From assembly GCA_963754335.1 (NCBI GenBank), contig CAVWFQ010000010.1:1-64000 (forward strand): a stretch of 64,000 nucleotides of DNA, read 5' to 3'. This document shows positions 35,139 through 45,100 of this stretch, piece by piece. The position numbers and the translations under genes were made by a program. The DNA comes from JBBSDP01 sp963754335. GTDB lineage: Bacteria; Planctomycetota; Phycisphaerae; Tepidisphaerales; Tepidisphaeraceae. Positions within the stretch are counted from its first letter, which is position 1. Each line of letters starts with the position of its first letter. The notes beneath the pieces were generated by a model. It did no database searches. It was not told the DNA's origin and saw only the letters and a program-made list of their open reading frames with translations.

Positions 35139-36071
35139 ATGTCGCAATCGCTGGATATTTCGTGGCCGGTACTTCGTAAGATCGTGCGCGACTGGGCGGG
35201 CGATTCGGTCGAACTGGCGGAAGTCGGCCACCTTTGCGGCGGCGCAATCAGCACCGCCCTTTGCCTCACCCTCACGGATGGCAATCGTGCGGTTCTTAAA
35301 ATCACCCCACACCGCGTTGACCGGACTTACGAGGACGAAAGACATCAGCTCGCTCTATTGCGCGAGGCCGACCTGCCGGTGCCGAACGTCTTCCGATGTC
35401 ATATCGGCTCACTCGAAGAGCCATTCAGCTATATCCTGATGCAATTCGTCGAAGGCTTTGACCTGTCAGCGGCGCGCGCCGCGTGCAGCGCTGAACAGTT
35501 CGAACAACTGCAGACCGAACTGGCGACGCTGGTTCTCCGACTGCACGAACGGCAGGCGCCTGTTTACATGCGGTGCACCGTCGCTGAGCCGAAACGATAC
35601 GAGAACTGGCCGGTCTGCTACCGGGAGATCTTTGACCCGATCTGGACCGAGGTTGAAAAGTCAGCCGGTCTCCCGGTGAAGTCGCGAAAAATCATCAACA
35701 GAATCCACGAGCGGCTCGAAAGCCTGCTTGCCCACTCCGATTGCCCGCGGCTGGTTCACTGGGATCTCTGGGCCACCAACATCCTGGCCCGCCCGGATGC
35801 GTCTGGAAATTGGCGGATCGCAGCGCTGCTCGACCCCAACTGCAAATTCGCTCATGCGGAAGCCGAAATCGCCTACCTGGAATTGTTTCAGACGATCACG
35901 CCGGCATTTCTCAAGGCGTATCAGCAATCACGCAAGCTTCCGGCGGAATATCACCACGTGCGAAAGCCGGTCTATCAGCTCTACAGTTTGTTGAATCACC
36001 TGCGGCTGTTTGGTTCGGAATATTTGAAACCACTGAATGTTGCAGTCGAGCGGGCAGCAGGATTGGTTTGA
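35139..36071 (+). CDS. APH/fructosamine-kinase-like phosphotransferase
   Basis: An intact 310-residue kinase-like protein. The N-lobe has 'LCGGAISTALCLTLTDGNRA' and the Lys of 'VLKITPH'. The catalytic loop reads 'LVHWDLWATNILA' (normally HGDLWxxN), followed by 'AALLDPNCKFAHAEAEIAYL', where DPN replaces the usual D(F/P)E. This gives it the Asp base, the metal-binding Asn and the DFG-like Asp. It resembles fructosamine or homoserine kinase-like members acting on small molecules. The substrate cannot be told from sequence. Monocistronic. Confidence 0.8.
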   Translation: MSQSLDISWPVLRKIVRDWAGDSVELAEVGHLCGGAISTALCLTLTDGNRAVLKITPHRVDRTYEDERHQLALLREADLPVPNVFRCHIGSLEEPFSYILMQFVEGFDLSAARAACSAEQFEQLQTELATLVLRLHERQAPVYMRCTVAEPKRYENWPVCYREIFDPIWTEVEKSAGLPVKSRKIINRIHERLESLLAHSDCPRLVHWDLWATNILARPDASGNWRIAALLDPNCKFAHAEAEIAYLELFQTITPAFLKAYQQSRKLPAEYHHVRKPVYQLYSLLNHLRLFGSEYLKPLNVAVERAAGLV

Positions 36072-36097
36072 AGAACACGACCTGGCTTCGCGATGAA

Positions 36098-36195
36098 TGA
36101 CCACAGAGAGCACGGAGGGCCACAGAGATCACAGAGGTCACTGTTGGCGAACTGCGTCTCGGTGCTCTCTTTTGTCTCTGTGTCCTCGGTGGTCA
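36098..36195. repeat. Palindromic intergenic repeat TGACCACAGAGAGCACGGAGG
   Basis: The element begins TGACCACAGAGAGCACGGAG and ends CTCTGTGTCCTCGGTGGTCA, an imperfect inverted copy with internal CACAGAG iterations. It sits between the stop of the kinase-like gene and the convergent yajQ gene, where a bidirectional terminator or processing site would be expected. Confidence 0.7.
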
Positions 36196-36241
36196 TTCAA
36201 TTGGAGAATCAAATGCGTCGAGAGCGCATCCCCCTTGAAAG

Positions 36242-36739
36242 TTAGCGAAAGTTGTTGAACTGAAGTGGAATCGATACTGGATTGGCTCGCAGGTCGGCCA
36301 TGACGGCTTGCAGGTCGTCACGCTTCTTGCCGCTCACGCGTAGCGCTTCTCCCTGGATCGACGCATTGACCTTGAGCTTCAGATCCTTGATCCGGCGCTG
36401 AATCTCCTTGGCGGTGTCGCGGTCGATTCCGTCTTTCAGCTTCACTTTCTGCCGCACGGTTTTGTGCGTCGCCTGCTCGAGCTTTTGCGGGTCGAGGGAT
36501 TTGGGATCGACGCCGCGCTTGACCATTTTTTCAACCATGACCTTGCGCACCGCCTCGAGCTGCGGCTCGCCGTCGGCGGTGAAGGTGAGTTCTTTGCCGC
36601 TCCGATCAAATGCGATGGAAGCCGCCGAACCTTTGAAGTCGAAACGCGTGGTGATTTCCTTAATCGCCTGGTTGACGGCGTTGTCCATTTCCTGAAGGTT
36701 GACCTCGGAAACGATATCGAATGATGCATCGGACGGCAT
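36242..36739 (-). CDS. yajQ: YajQ family nucleotide-binding protein
   Basis: An intact 165-residue protein of normal length. It opens 'PSDASFDIVSEVNLQEMDNA' and contains 'RFDFKGSAASIAF' and 'VSGKKRDDLQAVMADLRA', all diagnostic of YajQ/UPF0234 (two RRM-like halves). Family members bind RNA or tRNA, and some bind cyclic di-GMP and act on transcription. It ends 'PVSIPLQFNNFR', the expected C-terminus. Its own single-gene unit; the divergent carbonic-anhydrase-like gene lies 131 bases away. Confidence 0.95.
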   Translation of the reverse strand: MPSDASFDIVSEVNLQEMDNAVNQAIKEITTRFDFKGSAASIAFDRSGKELTFTADGEPQLEAVRKVMVEKMVKRGVDPKSLDPQKLEQATHKTVRQKVKLKDGIDRDTAKEIQRRIKDLKLKVNASIQGEALRVSGKKRDDLQAVMADLRANPVSIPLQFNNFR

Positions 36740-36870
36740 AATTTCCCTTCATGTTAATCGATTGACTCAAAACCTTCGCGTTGGAAAGCTTCCGAAAAAT
36801 AATAGTCGCCTTTTCCGAATCAGGCCGTATAACGTTCTCCGGAACGACCGGCAACTACAAGGGAGGCGAT

Positions 36871-37332
36871 GTGCTGATCGCTACGACGCCTGAATTCACC
36901 AGCGACGTTCCGTTTGAGACCGATCGAATCGGAGCCGCGGCTGTCTATTGCAGTGACGGCCGGTTCGGCGAGCAGATGGACGATTTTCTGCATCACGCCC
37001 TGGAGTTGCCGCGATACGATCGCGTGGCGATTCCCGGCGGCGCTGGATGCCTGGCCGGCTACTTCGCCTCGACGCGCGAGGAAGAGGCGCTTGAACGGCA
37101 GCTTCGCCTGTTGATCAAAGTTCACGGCCTGCGAGAAATCGTATTGATCGCCCATCAGGACTGCGCCTATTACAGCACCGTCCGCTGGCGCAATCAGTCA
37201 CTCGAAAAACAGCAACTTGAAGATCTTTCCAAGGCTGCCAAGCGCATCCGCAAGTTCGCCGCGGTCGATGTGAGCGGATTCTTCGCGCGTAAGGTGGAGG
37301 GGCTCGTGCAGTTTGAGTCGGTGAAGCTTTAG
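36871..37332 (+). CDS. Beta-carbonic-anhydrase-like protein
   Basis: A 153-residue protein. GTG 36871 is chosen because GGGAGG lies just upstream; a longer frame from TTG 36781 has no such site. It holds the beta-CA zinc ligands: Cys in 'VYCSDGRFGEQ' (with the Asp-Arg dyad C-x-D-x-R) and His-x-x-Cys in 'EIVLIAHQDCAYYST'. Between them is 'DRVAIPGGAGCLAG', in place of the usual RNAGN. It is shorter than typical beta-CAs (~190-220) and lacks the glycine after HxxC, so it belongs to the short CA-like group and may not hydrate CO2. Confidence 0.7.
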   Translation: MLIATTPEFTSDVPFETDRIGAAAVYCSDGRFGEQMDDFLHHALELPRYDRVAIPGGAGCLAGYFASTREEEALERQLRLLIKVHGLREIVLIAHQDCAYYSTVRWRNQSLEKQQLEDLSKAAKRIRKFAAVDVSGFFARKVEGLVQFESVKL

Positions 37333-37374
37333 AGCTCGGGTCTGTGTCACTCTCGTGCGCATTGGCGCCGCGAG

Positions 37375-37419
37375 GCCGCGGCGGCTAAACTTTCGTCTCG
37401 AACGTTTAGCCCCGGCGGC
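37375..37419. terminator. Hairpin between convergent genes
   Basis: GCCGCGGCGGCTAAAC (37,375-37,390) and GTTTAGCCCCGGCGGC (37,404-37,419) form an inverted pair with two mismatches in the GC part. It lies between the convergent carbonic-anhydrase-like and MoxR genes. No clear T-run follows, so it may act as a factor-dependent or bidirectional structure. Confidence 0.5.
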
Positions 37420-37456
37420 CACGCCGGGCCGCGCACCGCAGTTTCACCGCGCGACG

Positions 37457-38890
37457 CTACTTCTTGAAGAAAGTCTTCCCCTTCGAGCTGAACTTGCTAA
37501 GCCGATTGTTCACGTAAAGTGCTTCGAGCAGAAACTCGCCGACCGAAGCGAGAGTGGCTGGGTCAGCGCCGTCGAGTTTCATTTCTTTTGCCAAAGTCGC
37601 TGCAGATTGCGAAAGCCCCCGCACCGCCTTCATGTTGGCGACGAACTCCTCGGCGCATCAGATCGTCGCCGGCAGGGAAATTCAGGTTTCCCTTGAACTG
37701 TTCGGTGATCTGCTCGAACGTGTCGGGTTCGTCGTAACGGGCGAACACGGTCTTGACGGCTTCGCCGACTAATGAGCGAATGAGCTTGTCTTCAGCGCCT
37801 TCTTCCTCCGCCAGCGTCATCTCGATCTTTCCACGGCAGGATGCGACGAGGTAGTTCAGATCGCAAATGCGCGGCACGATACGCTTTTCGCCGGTGAGGA
37901 TCCCGCGCCGCTCGGCATTGCTGACACAGGTTTCGAGATTGGCGATGCTCGTTCGAACCGAAACGCCGGACGCCTGGCTCACATGCGGACTGGAGCGTGC
38001 GAGGCGAACCGTCTCCTCGACGATTTCCAACATGAATCGCGGCAAGTCGACGCGCACTCCACTGGAGGATGTGTTCCCCCGCGCTCGAGCCAGGCATTTT
38101 GCTCGGCGATGCGGATTCCCTCGTCCACCGACTCGGGATAGTGGGTGCGGATCACCGAGCCGATGCGGTCCTTGAGCGGCGTGACGATCCGGCCGCGATT
38201 GGTGTAATCTTCCGGGTTGGCGCTGAAGACCAGGCAGACATCCAGGTCCAGGCGGATGGGGTAGCCGCGAATCTGCACGTCGCGCTCTTCGAGCACGTTA
38301 AACAGGCCGACCTGGATCCGCGGGGCAAGGTCAGGCAGCTCATTGATCGCAAAAATTCCCCGGTTACTCCGCGGGATCATGCCGAAGTGCATGGTTGATT
38401 CATCTGAGAGGTATCGCCCCTCTGCGTGTTTCACGAGATCGATCTCGCCGATGAGGTCGGCGATCGTGACATCCGGCGTGGCGAGCTTTTCGTGATATCG
38501 ATCGGAACGATGGACCCACTCGATGGGCGCGTCGTCACCGTGCTCGGCGATCAATCGCTGGCCGGTCCGGGTCATCGGCCGGATCGGGTCGTCGTTGATC
38601 TCAACACCGGCCAGAACCGGCATCCATTCATCGAGCAATTCCGGCAGCAGACGAAGCATCCGCGTCTTGGCCTGTCCGCGCAGACCCAGAAAAAGCAGAT
38701 CGTGGCGGGAGAGAATTCCATTCACGATCTGCGGGATGACGCTGTCGCGATAGCCGACGATTCCCGGGAACAGCTCCTCCCCGTTTTTGAGCTTGCTGAT
38801 GACATTGCGGCGAAGCTCATCTTTCACGCTGGAGGGAAGATATGGCGTTTCCTTCAACTGGCCGACTGTGGCGGGACGGGGATGACTCAT
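37457..38890 (-). CDS. MoxR/magnesium-chelatase-type AAA+ ATPase, two frameshifts
   Basis: About 477 codons from ATG 38890 (MSHPRPATVGQLKETPYLPS). Walker A region 'LLFLGLRGQAKTRMLRLL' has Ala in place of the last Gly (GxxGxAKT). Walker B and sensor context: 'RSNRGIFAINELPDLAPRIQ' and 'VCLVFSANPEDYTNRGRIVT'. Breaks lie near 38,080 (to 'GVRVDLPRFMLEIVEETVRL') and near 37,655 (to 'EEFVANMKAVRGLSQSAATL'), and it ends 'KFSSKGKTFFKK'. Such planctomycete ATPases usually work with a von Willebrand A partner, which is not visible here. It probably remodels or activates another protein complex. Confidence 0.75.
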
Positions 38891-38978
38891 TGCGATTTAT
38901 TCTCCGGGGAAACCAACAACGCGGGATGATAGGAAGCGGTCAGGCCGGAATCTATGCAGTTGGGAATTGGAAATGCAA

Positions 38979-39122
38979 ACATCGAACATCGAACATCGAA
39001 CGGTCAACATCGAACGTCGAAGAAGGAAGAAATGCGCGGAGGTGTTTTTACTTTTCCGTCCCCTTCATTCTTCGACGTTCGATGTTTCCCGGCGCCGGGA
39101 TTGAGTGTTCGATGTTCGAATT
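38979..39122. repeat. CGAACATCGAAC repeat with inverted copy
   Basis: The left part repeats ACATCGAAC three times and continues GGTCAACATCGAACGTCGAAG; the right part (about 39,069-39,122) holds CTTCGACGTTCGATGTT and TGTTCGATGTTCGAA, the inverse. An ~40-base non-repeat centre separates them. It fills the gap between the MoxR gene start and the end of the two-TM gene. Confidence 0.65.
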
Positions 39123-39130
39123 CCTCTTTC

Positions 39131-39490
39131 TCAAATCCGACATTTACTCCTCCTCCAAAGGAGGCACCTGCACTCTTCTTGCCGATTCCTTCCAGGCATC
39201 GGGGTAGGCGGTGGGTTTTTCCGGCGTGCGCCGCGCGGCGCAAAGTAACGCCCGATGCGGAAAGTCAGCACCAGTAGCGCCAGGAGGACGAACAGAACCA
39301 CCGCCAGCATCAGTCGGGAATTGACGGCGAGTACTTGCCGTTGGCCTGGCGTCGCGACCTTTGCGGCCGACATCGCCGGCAGGAGATACAGCTTGAGCAA
39401 AATCACCAGTATTGCGCCGAAGCCCAGGAGATAGATCAGAACGGCGACGTAGGTTCGCCTGCGGTCTCGGAGGGGAGGAACAGATGACAT
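39131..39490 (-). CDS. Two-TM membrane protein
   Basis: A 119-residue protein from ATG 39490 (MSSVPPLRDRRRTYVAVLIY); the upstream extension is only translated repeat. Two hydrophobic spans, 'YVAVLIYLLGFGAILVILL' and 'LMLAVVLFVLLALLVLTF', are separated by a short polar loop. The C-terminus is basic and Cys/Arg-rich in this frame. An alternative frame gives 'PTAYPDAWKESARRV', which looks more natural, so an indel near 39,200 is possible. No domain; it may form a unit with the DnaJ gene upstream. Confidence 0.55.
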   Translation of the reverse strand: MSSVPPLRDRRRTYVAVLIYLLGFGAILVILLKLYLLPAMSAAKVATPGQRQVLAVNSRLMLAVVLFVLLALLVLTFRIGRYFAPRGARRKNPPPTPMPGRNRQEECRCLLWRRSKCRI

Positions 39491-39536
39491 TTTGCGTGCC
39501 TCTCGCGGCGGCGCCGCAGCAGTCGCATGTGGTTCC

Positions 39537-39596
39537 TTGTGGCGCGGGCTTCCAGCCTGCTCGATGTGAATGGCAGGCTGGAAGCCTGCACCACAA
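39537..39596. repeat. Palindrome TTGTGG(C/T)GC(A/G)GGCTTCCAGCCTGC
   Basis: Two 24-base arms (39,537-39,560 and 39,573-39,596) pair with two mismatches around a 12-base loop. It starts eight bases past the dnaJ stop codon and could be that gene's terminator or a transcript-stabilising stem. A one-armed relative lies at 30,885. Confidence 0.75.
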
Positions 39597-39603
39597 AATA
39601 CCG

Positions 39604-40614
39604 TCACCACTTGATGTCGGCGCGGGCATCGACCGGGAATTTCGTCTGAAGTTTATTCATGAGTTCGCGCCCTTCGTCGTCAATTTCCTTGGGCACGATG
39701 ACTTTGATCACGACCAGTTGGTCCCCTTTTTCGGTTCCACGCTCGACGCCGCGACCTTTGATCCGCAGCTTGCCGCCACTGCTGGTTCCTGGCCGGACAG
39801 TTAGCGTCACTGGCCCGTCCAATGTGGGCACTTCCACTTTCGTCCCGAGCATCGCCTCATACACGCTGATGGGGAGGTCGAGCAAAACATCGAGTCCTTC
39901 GCGGCGGAAATAGGGATGCGGAGTGACCTGGGTCACGATATACAGATCACCTGGCTCTCCGCCGGTCATTTCCCCGCGTCCGCGAATCCGAACCCGGCTT
40001 CCATCCCTTACGCCGGCGGGAACTTTCACTTCGATCGTTTCCATCTTGCCGCCGCGGTCCATCTGCAGACTGAGCATGATTCCGCGCGCGGCCTGCTCGA
40101 AGGTGAGCGTGACCGGTTGATCGACGTCCGCTCCGCGCTGCGGTTCGGCGCGCGTGCGCCCGCGCGGGCTCGATCGCGCACCGCCGCGTCCGCCGGCGCC
40201 GAACATCTGTTCGAAGATGTCTCCGAAATCTCCGAATTGTCCGGAATCCAGATCCTCGACGGTCACGCCCGGCGCAGCGCGCCATCCGGCGTTTCCACGT
40301 CCGCGCCGACCGGCCTGTGACTGGGCACGACGAAATGCGTCGTAAGGATCCCCATTCGGGCTTCCGCCCGATCCGGGCGCCGTGCCGGCACCTACCCCGG
40401 CGTGGCCGAACTGGTCGTAGTTTTGACGTTTGCTGGCATCCGATAGAACGTCATACGCCTCCTGAATCTCCTTGAACTTTTCTTCAGCATCCTTGTTGTT
40501 CTTGTTTCGGTCGGGATGAAACTTCAGCGCAAGCTTGCGGTGCGCCTTGCGGATCTCGTCAGCCGACGCCGTCCGTGAAACACCCAGAGCTTCGTAATAG
40601 TCGCGTTTTGCCAT
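39604..40614 (-). CDS. DnaJ/CbpA-type Hsp40 co-chaperone
   Basis: An intact 336-residue protein. The J-domain (residues 1-70) has the HPD triad in 'ALKFHPDRNKNNKDAEEKFK'. A Gly/Phe-rich linker follows ('FGDFGDIFEQMFGAGGRGG'), then two beta-barrel substrate domains ('QRGADVDQPVTLTFEQAARG', 'GGEPGDLYIVTQVTPHPYFR') and a C-terminal dimer region. There is no zinc-finger Cys cluster, so it is a type II (CbpA-like) protein that delivers unfolded clients to DnaK. Confidence 0.92.
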   Translation of the reverse strand: MAKRDYYEALGVSRTASADEIRKAHRKLALKFHPDRNKNNKDAEEKFKEIQEAYDVLSDASKRQNYDQFGHAGVGAGTAPGSGGSPNGDPYDAFRRAQSQAGRRGRGNAGWRAAPGVTVEDLDSGQFGDFGDIFEQMFGAGGRGGARSSPRGRTRAEPQRGADVDQPVTLTFEQAARGIMLSLQMDRGGKMETIEVKVPAGVRDGSRVRIRGRGEMTGGEPGDLYIVTQVTPHPYFRREGLDVLLDLPISVYEAMLGTKVEVPTLDGPVTLTVRPGTSSGGKLRIKGRGVERGTEKGDQLVVIKVIVPKEIDDEGRELMNKLQTKFPVDARADIKW

Positions 40615-40757
40615 GTTACGGTCGGCGGTCGCCGGACCCTTCTCTGCTCAATTTTCTGTCCGCGTTGATCATATACTTGATTTGGCCGATTCGCGATGGC
40701 TCAACCTGCGTCGCGGGTTCTGTTATGATCCGTGCGGTTCGATCAACGGAGCCGGGC

Positions 40758-41930
40758 ATGAGCATGTTGGGTAAGGTGAAGGAAGCCGTCAAAGCGGAGA
40801 CTGAGGGGGAACCGCCCAAGAGCTTCCTCGACAAGATCATCAACACCACGCCGGTCGTGATGACCGTGGTGGCGACGATTCTTGCCGGTCTCTCCTCCAG
40901 CGAGATGTCGACGGCGCAATATCACCGTTCGATGGCGTCCCAGAATCAATCGAAGGCGGGAGATCAGTGGGGTTTGTATCAGGCCAAGCGGATTCGGCAG
41001 GCCAACGCCGAAAACGCACTTGATGTGCTCGCGAACGCCGGCACTGGAACCGAGCTTTCACCTGCTTCATTGCAACAGAATGCCACCGATTTGGCTAATC
41101 TTGCCGAAGCCTCGAACGCCAGTACCGGACCAAACGCAATTGCCTTTCGGCGCCTTGGGGCTGACGCAAAATCCCTCTCTGAGCAATGGAATCAAGCGCT
41201 CGCGGATCCGAAAATTCAGCAGGCGCTCCATTTTCTGGCTGGTTCGGATCTTCCGCCGGTGTCGGAACAACACGTCGAAGATCCCGACGTGAAGGCGGCG
41301 CTGGGGGCCATTAGTGACGAGAAGCCGGATTCCCCCGACACGAGCCGTCTGATTCGGAAAGTGAACACGGAGAAATTCGACACGTCCATGGCGGCGGCGC
41401 AGGCCAATGCGCATGCCTTCGATTCGGTAACCAAGCCGATGCAGCAGGCAATTGACCGAATCGGCAAATTGGTATCGTTACAAACCGTGCTGGCGCGACG
41501 ACTGAGCCGTGACGTTGGCGTCATGCCTTCTTCTCCGACGACGTCGGAAACCGCCGCTACCCAATCGGTTGGCGACCCCGCCGATTACAAGCGCCTCGCA
41601 GCCAGGTTGGCCGAACAGAGCGACGACCTGGCCGGCAATTTTGCAGCCGACCGGCTTCGTTATACCGCCCGACGTTACACCGCCGAGTCAAGTTACAATA
41701 TGGCGATTGCGCAGCTTTATGAGCTGGATGTTCATCGCAGCGGCTCGGCCTCGGACAGGCATCGCGACCGCAGTCGCGATTTCTTTTACGGCATGCTCGG
41801 CGCTCAGGCTGCCGTCACGATCGCGACTCTTTCGCTGGCGGTGAAAAACCGCAGCATCCTCTGGACGTTTGCCACCGTCGCCGGCGCACTCGCCGTGGCA
41901 TCGGGGGTTTATGTCTACCTCTTCACCTGA
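40758..41930 (+). CDS. DUF4337-like membrane protein
   Basis: A 390-residue protein from ATG 40758 with a CGGAG site; the upstream in-frame extension crosses the divergent dnaJ promoter. Residues ~28-50 form a TM helix (NTTPVVMTVVATILAGLSSS), followed by 'STAQYHRSMASQNQSKAGDQ' and 'WGLYQAKRIRQANAENALDV'. The 'A-x-DQW-x-x-YQAKxI' pattern is that of DUF4337. A long helical region follows, then two more TM spans near the C-terminus ('MLGAQAAVTIATLSLAVK', 'TFATVAGALAVASGVYVYLF'). It is about twice the usual DUF4337 length. Function unknown. Confidence 0.6.
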   Translation: MSMLGKVKEAVKAETEGEPPKSFLDKIINTTPVVMTVVATILAGLSSSEMSTAQYHRSMASQNQSKAGDQWGLYQAKRIRQANAENALDVLANAGTGTELSPASLQQNATDLANLAEASNASTGPNAIAFRRLGADAKSLSEQWNQALADPKIQQALHFLAGSDLPPVSEQHVEDPDVKAALGAISDEKPDSPDTSRLIRKVNTEKFDTSMAAAQANAHAFDSVTKPMQQAIDRIGKLVSLQTVLARRLSRDVGVMPSSPTTSETAATQSVGDPADYKRLAARLAEQSDDLAGNFAADRLRYTARRYTAESSYNMAIAQLYELDVHRSGSASDRHRDRSRDFFYGMLGAQAAVTIATLSLAVKNRSILWTFATVAGALAVASGVYVYLFT

Positions 41931-42120
41931 CACAACTGATTCGCCAGCATTCTCGCGAAGCACCTTTGGGTAGTAGTGCTCATCGAGTTTTCGGTCCCAA
42001 TAGTCCGATATTGGGTTGGGCGAATCTTTATCGGGCGGGAAATTGAGCGAAAGCGGCTGGGAGGGCGCGATTTCGTCTCAAGTGGTCCGTTTCGCCATCA
42101 TTCTCAAAGGGAACGGACAC

Positions 42121-45100
42121 ATGCGAATTGGCGGAACTTCTGCGCTTGAATTGTTGGAAAACCGACGTCTCTTTTCCGTAACGGTCACGCCGTATAACCC
42201 TGTCGCTCCCTTCTCGACGCTAACCAATTCGCTGATTGTGCCTTCGACAGGCATCAATCTGAGCGGGTCGTCCTATGTCGGACAAAGTGGGCAGGGGGGC
42301 ACTTACAGCGGGTTTAATCTCACGTCCGGCTCAGTCAACCTCAGCATTCCCGACGGCGTGCTGCTCACCACCGGGTCGGCCGCCAAGGCTGTTGGGCCTT
42401 ACAATTCTTCGGACATCGGAACCCTGCTGAGTACAACGGGGGATTCGGATCTAACCGCGCTGATCGGGGGCACCGCCACGCACGATGCGAACGCTTTGAC
42501 CCTGACGTTCACAACCGCGCCGGGCACGAATTCGATTTCGTTTGACCTGATCTTCGCAAGCGAAGAATTCCCCCAGTGGGTTGGGTCTGTCAACGACGCG
42601 TTCGGCGCATATTTGGACGGCACTCAGGTGAGCACAGACTCCAATGGGCATCCTTTGGTTGTAGGGAACGATTTTCTGACACTGAATAACTCGGTGCGCC
42701 AATCCACCGGAAAACGTCAACGGGACCCCCATTTCGGGGACAACGCCCGTGACGTTCAATCTCACCTACGGGGGACTGACGACGGAATTACAGACCACGG
42801 CGCCGCTCGACCCGAACATAACCACGCATACCTTGAAATTCGTGGTGGCCGACGCCTACGACGATGAATTCGACAGCGCCGTTTTCCTCGCCGACCTTCA
42901 GGGTAGCTCCAGCTCTTCCGGCGGTCCTTCCACCGGCACCACGCCCACGGCAACTCCGGGGTCGCTGCAACTGGATCAGCCCACCGCAACCGTCGCGGAT
43001 ACCGCCGGCAACGTACAACTCACCGTGGACCGCACCGGCGGATCAGACGGAGCGGTCACCGTCGACTACGCAACCTCCGATGGAACGGCCGTCGCGGGCA
43101 CGAACTACACTGCGACTTCAAGCACGCTGGATTTTGTCGACGGTCAAACGACTGCGACCATCACAATCCCGGTGGCCGATCTGCCAGGCGCCAGCGCGAC
43201 CTCGGCGTTTGACCTGACACTCAGCAATCCGACCGGTGGCGCGACCCTCGGTTCGCCGACATCAGAAACCATCACCATCCAGAACAATCAGTCGCTGGTG
43301 CAATTGAGCGCCGCCACGGATTCGGTCAGCGGCGACGCGGGCAGCGAATTGCTCACTGTTAACCGGACTGGAAATACTACTCTGAGCGCAAGCGTCGGCT
43401 ATGCCACCACCGACGGGACTGCGCTTGCCGGAACCGATTACACATCGACCAGTGGCACACTCAACTTTTCCGCCGGGCAGACCAGCAAGACGATCTCGGT
43501 TCCGCTGCTGAATAACACCGCTGGCGCTGCCGGCTCTACGTTTTCCCTGGCTCTTTCCAATCCCGCCAGCGGGACGATCGTGGGGACGCAGCAATCCGAA
43601 ACGGTCACGGTTCAGAATGACCACAGCCAGGTGAATCTGAGTGCCGCGACCACTACTGCTGCCAATGATTCGGGCAGCGTGACGCTGACGGTGAATCGGA
43701 CCGGCAACACCGCTGTCGCAGGTTCAGTTGACTACGCCACCAGCGATGGCACCGCGGCCGCCGGCACCGACTACACAGCGACGAGCGGAACGCTCAACTT
43801 TTCCGCCGGGCAGACCAGCCTGAGCATCGTGGTTCCGCTGCTGGATAACACGGCGGGGCCCGCCACCGCCACGTTTTTGCTGACCCTCTCCAATCCGGCC
43901 AACGGCGCCGCGCTGGGCACGCAGCAAACTGAAACGATCACGATCCAGAACAATCAAAGTCAGGTCAATTTCAGTTCTGCGACCGGTAACATCGCCAACA
44001 CTGCCGGCGTCGTGACGCTGGAGGTGGACCGCACAGGTGACACCGCATCGGCCGGCTCCGTGGATTACATCACCAGCGATGGAACGGCTACCGCCGGAAC
44101 CGATTACACGGCGACCAGCGGCACGATCAATTTCGCGGCCGGGCAGACTTTCGACATGATTGCAATACCGCTTCTGGCCAACGCGTCGGCCGCGGCAACC
44201 TCTACTTTCACGGTCAATCTCACCAACCCCGGGACCAACACCGCCGAGGGTGCGCAGAGCCAGACGACGGTGACGCTCGCCAACAGTCAGAGCCTCATCC
44301 AATTTGCATCACCGAGCCAGGTCACCAGCGCCGGCGCCGCAACGGCCACGCTGACCGTCACGCGCACCGGCAACACGAGCGCGGCGGCCAGCGCTCACTA
44401 CGCGACCGAAGACGGGACCGCTCTGGTCGGCATCGATTATGTCGGACAATCCGGGACTCTTAACTTCCTCGCGGGCCAAAGCTCAAAACAGATTGTCATT
44501 TCGCTGCTGTCTGGCCCGGCAGCGTCGGCCGTAACGTTTGGCGTGCAGCTCTCCAGCGCCGGCGGCAGCGGAGTGCTCGGCACGGCGACGACGAGCACCG
44601 TCACCATTCCGCATCAGCAATCGTTCGTGGAATTTTCCGCGGCACAAGAATCCGCTTCGGGGGGCTCTGGATCGGTGACGTTGACCCTGACACGCACCGG
44701 CGATACCACCAGCGCGGCAAGTTTGGATTTTGCCACCTGGGACGGCACCGCGATCGCCGGAACCGATTACACGGCAACGAATGGGACCGTCAACTTCCCG
44801 GCCGGGGAAAATCAGGAGACGATCAGCATCCCATTGCTTGCGAATTACGCGGCGTCCGCCACTTCCGCATTCACAGTCACGCTTGCCAACTCAACCGGGA
44901 ATGTTCAGCTCGGCGCCAATCAATCCACGACTGTGACCGTGTTGAACCGCTCGTCGCAGGTGCAGTTCGATCAGTCGAATTACAGTGTGAGCGAGGACGC
45001 CGGCTTCGGCACGATCACCGTCACCCGCGGCGGCAATCTTTCTGCCGCCGGGACGATTGGCTACTCAACGCAGGACGGCACAGCCGTCGCCGGCCTCAAT

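Noticed and set aside
43262..44302. Long reverse-strand frames opposite the Calx-beta repeats
   Set aside because: They exist because repeated GC-rich codons leave the antisense frame open. They have no ribosome sites or recognisable domains, and the forward strand encodes clear Calx-beta repeats.
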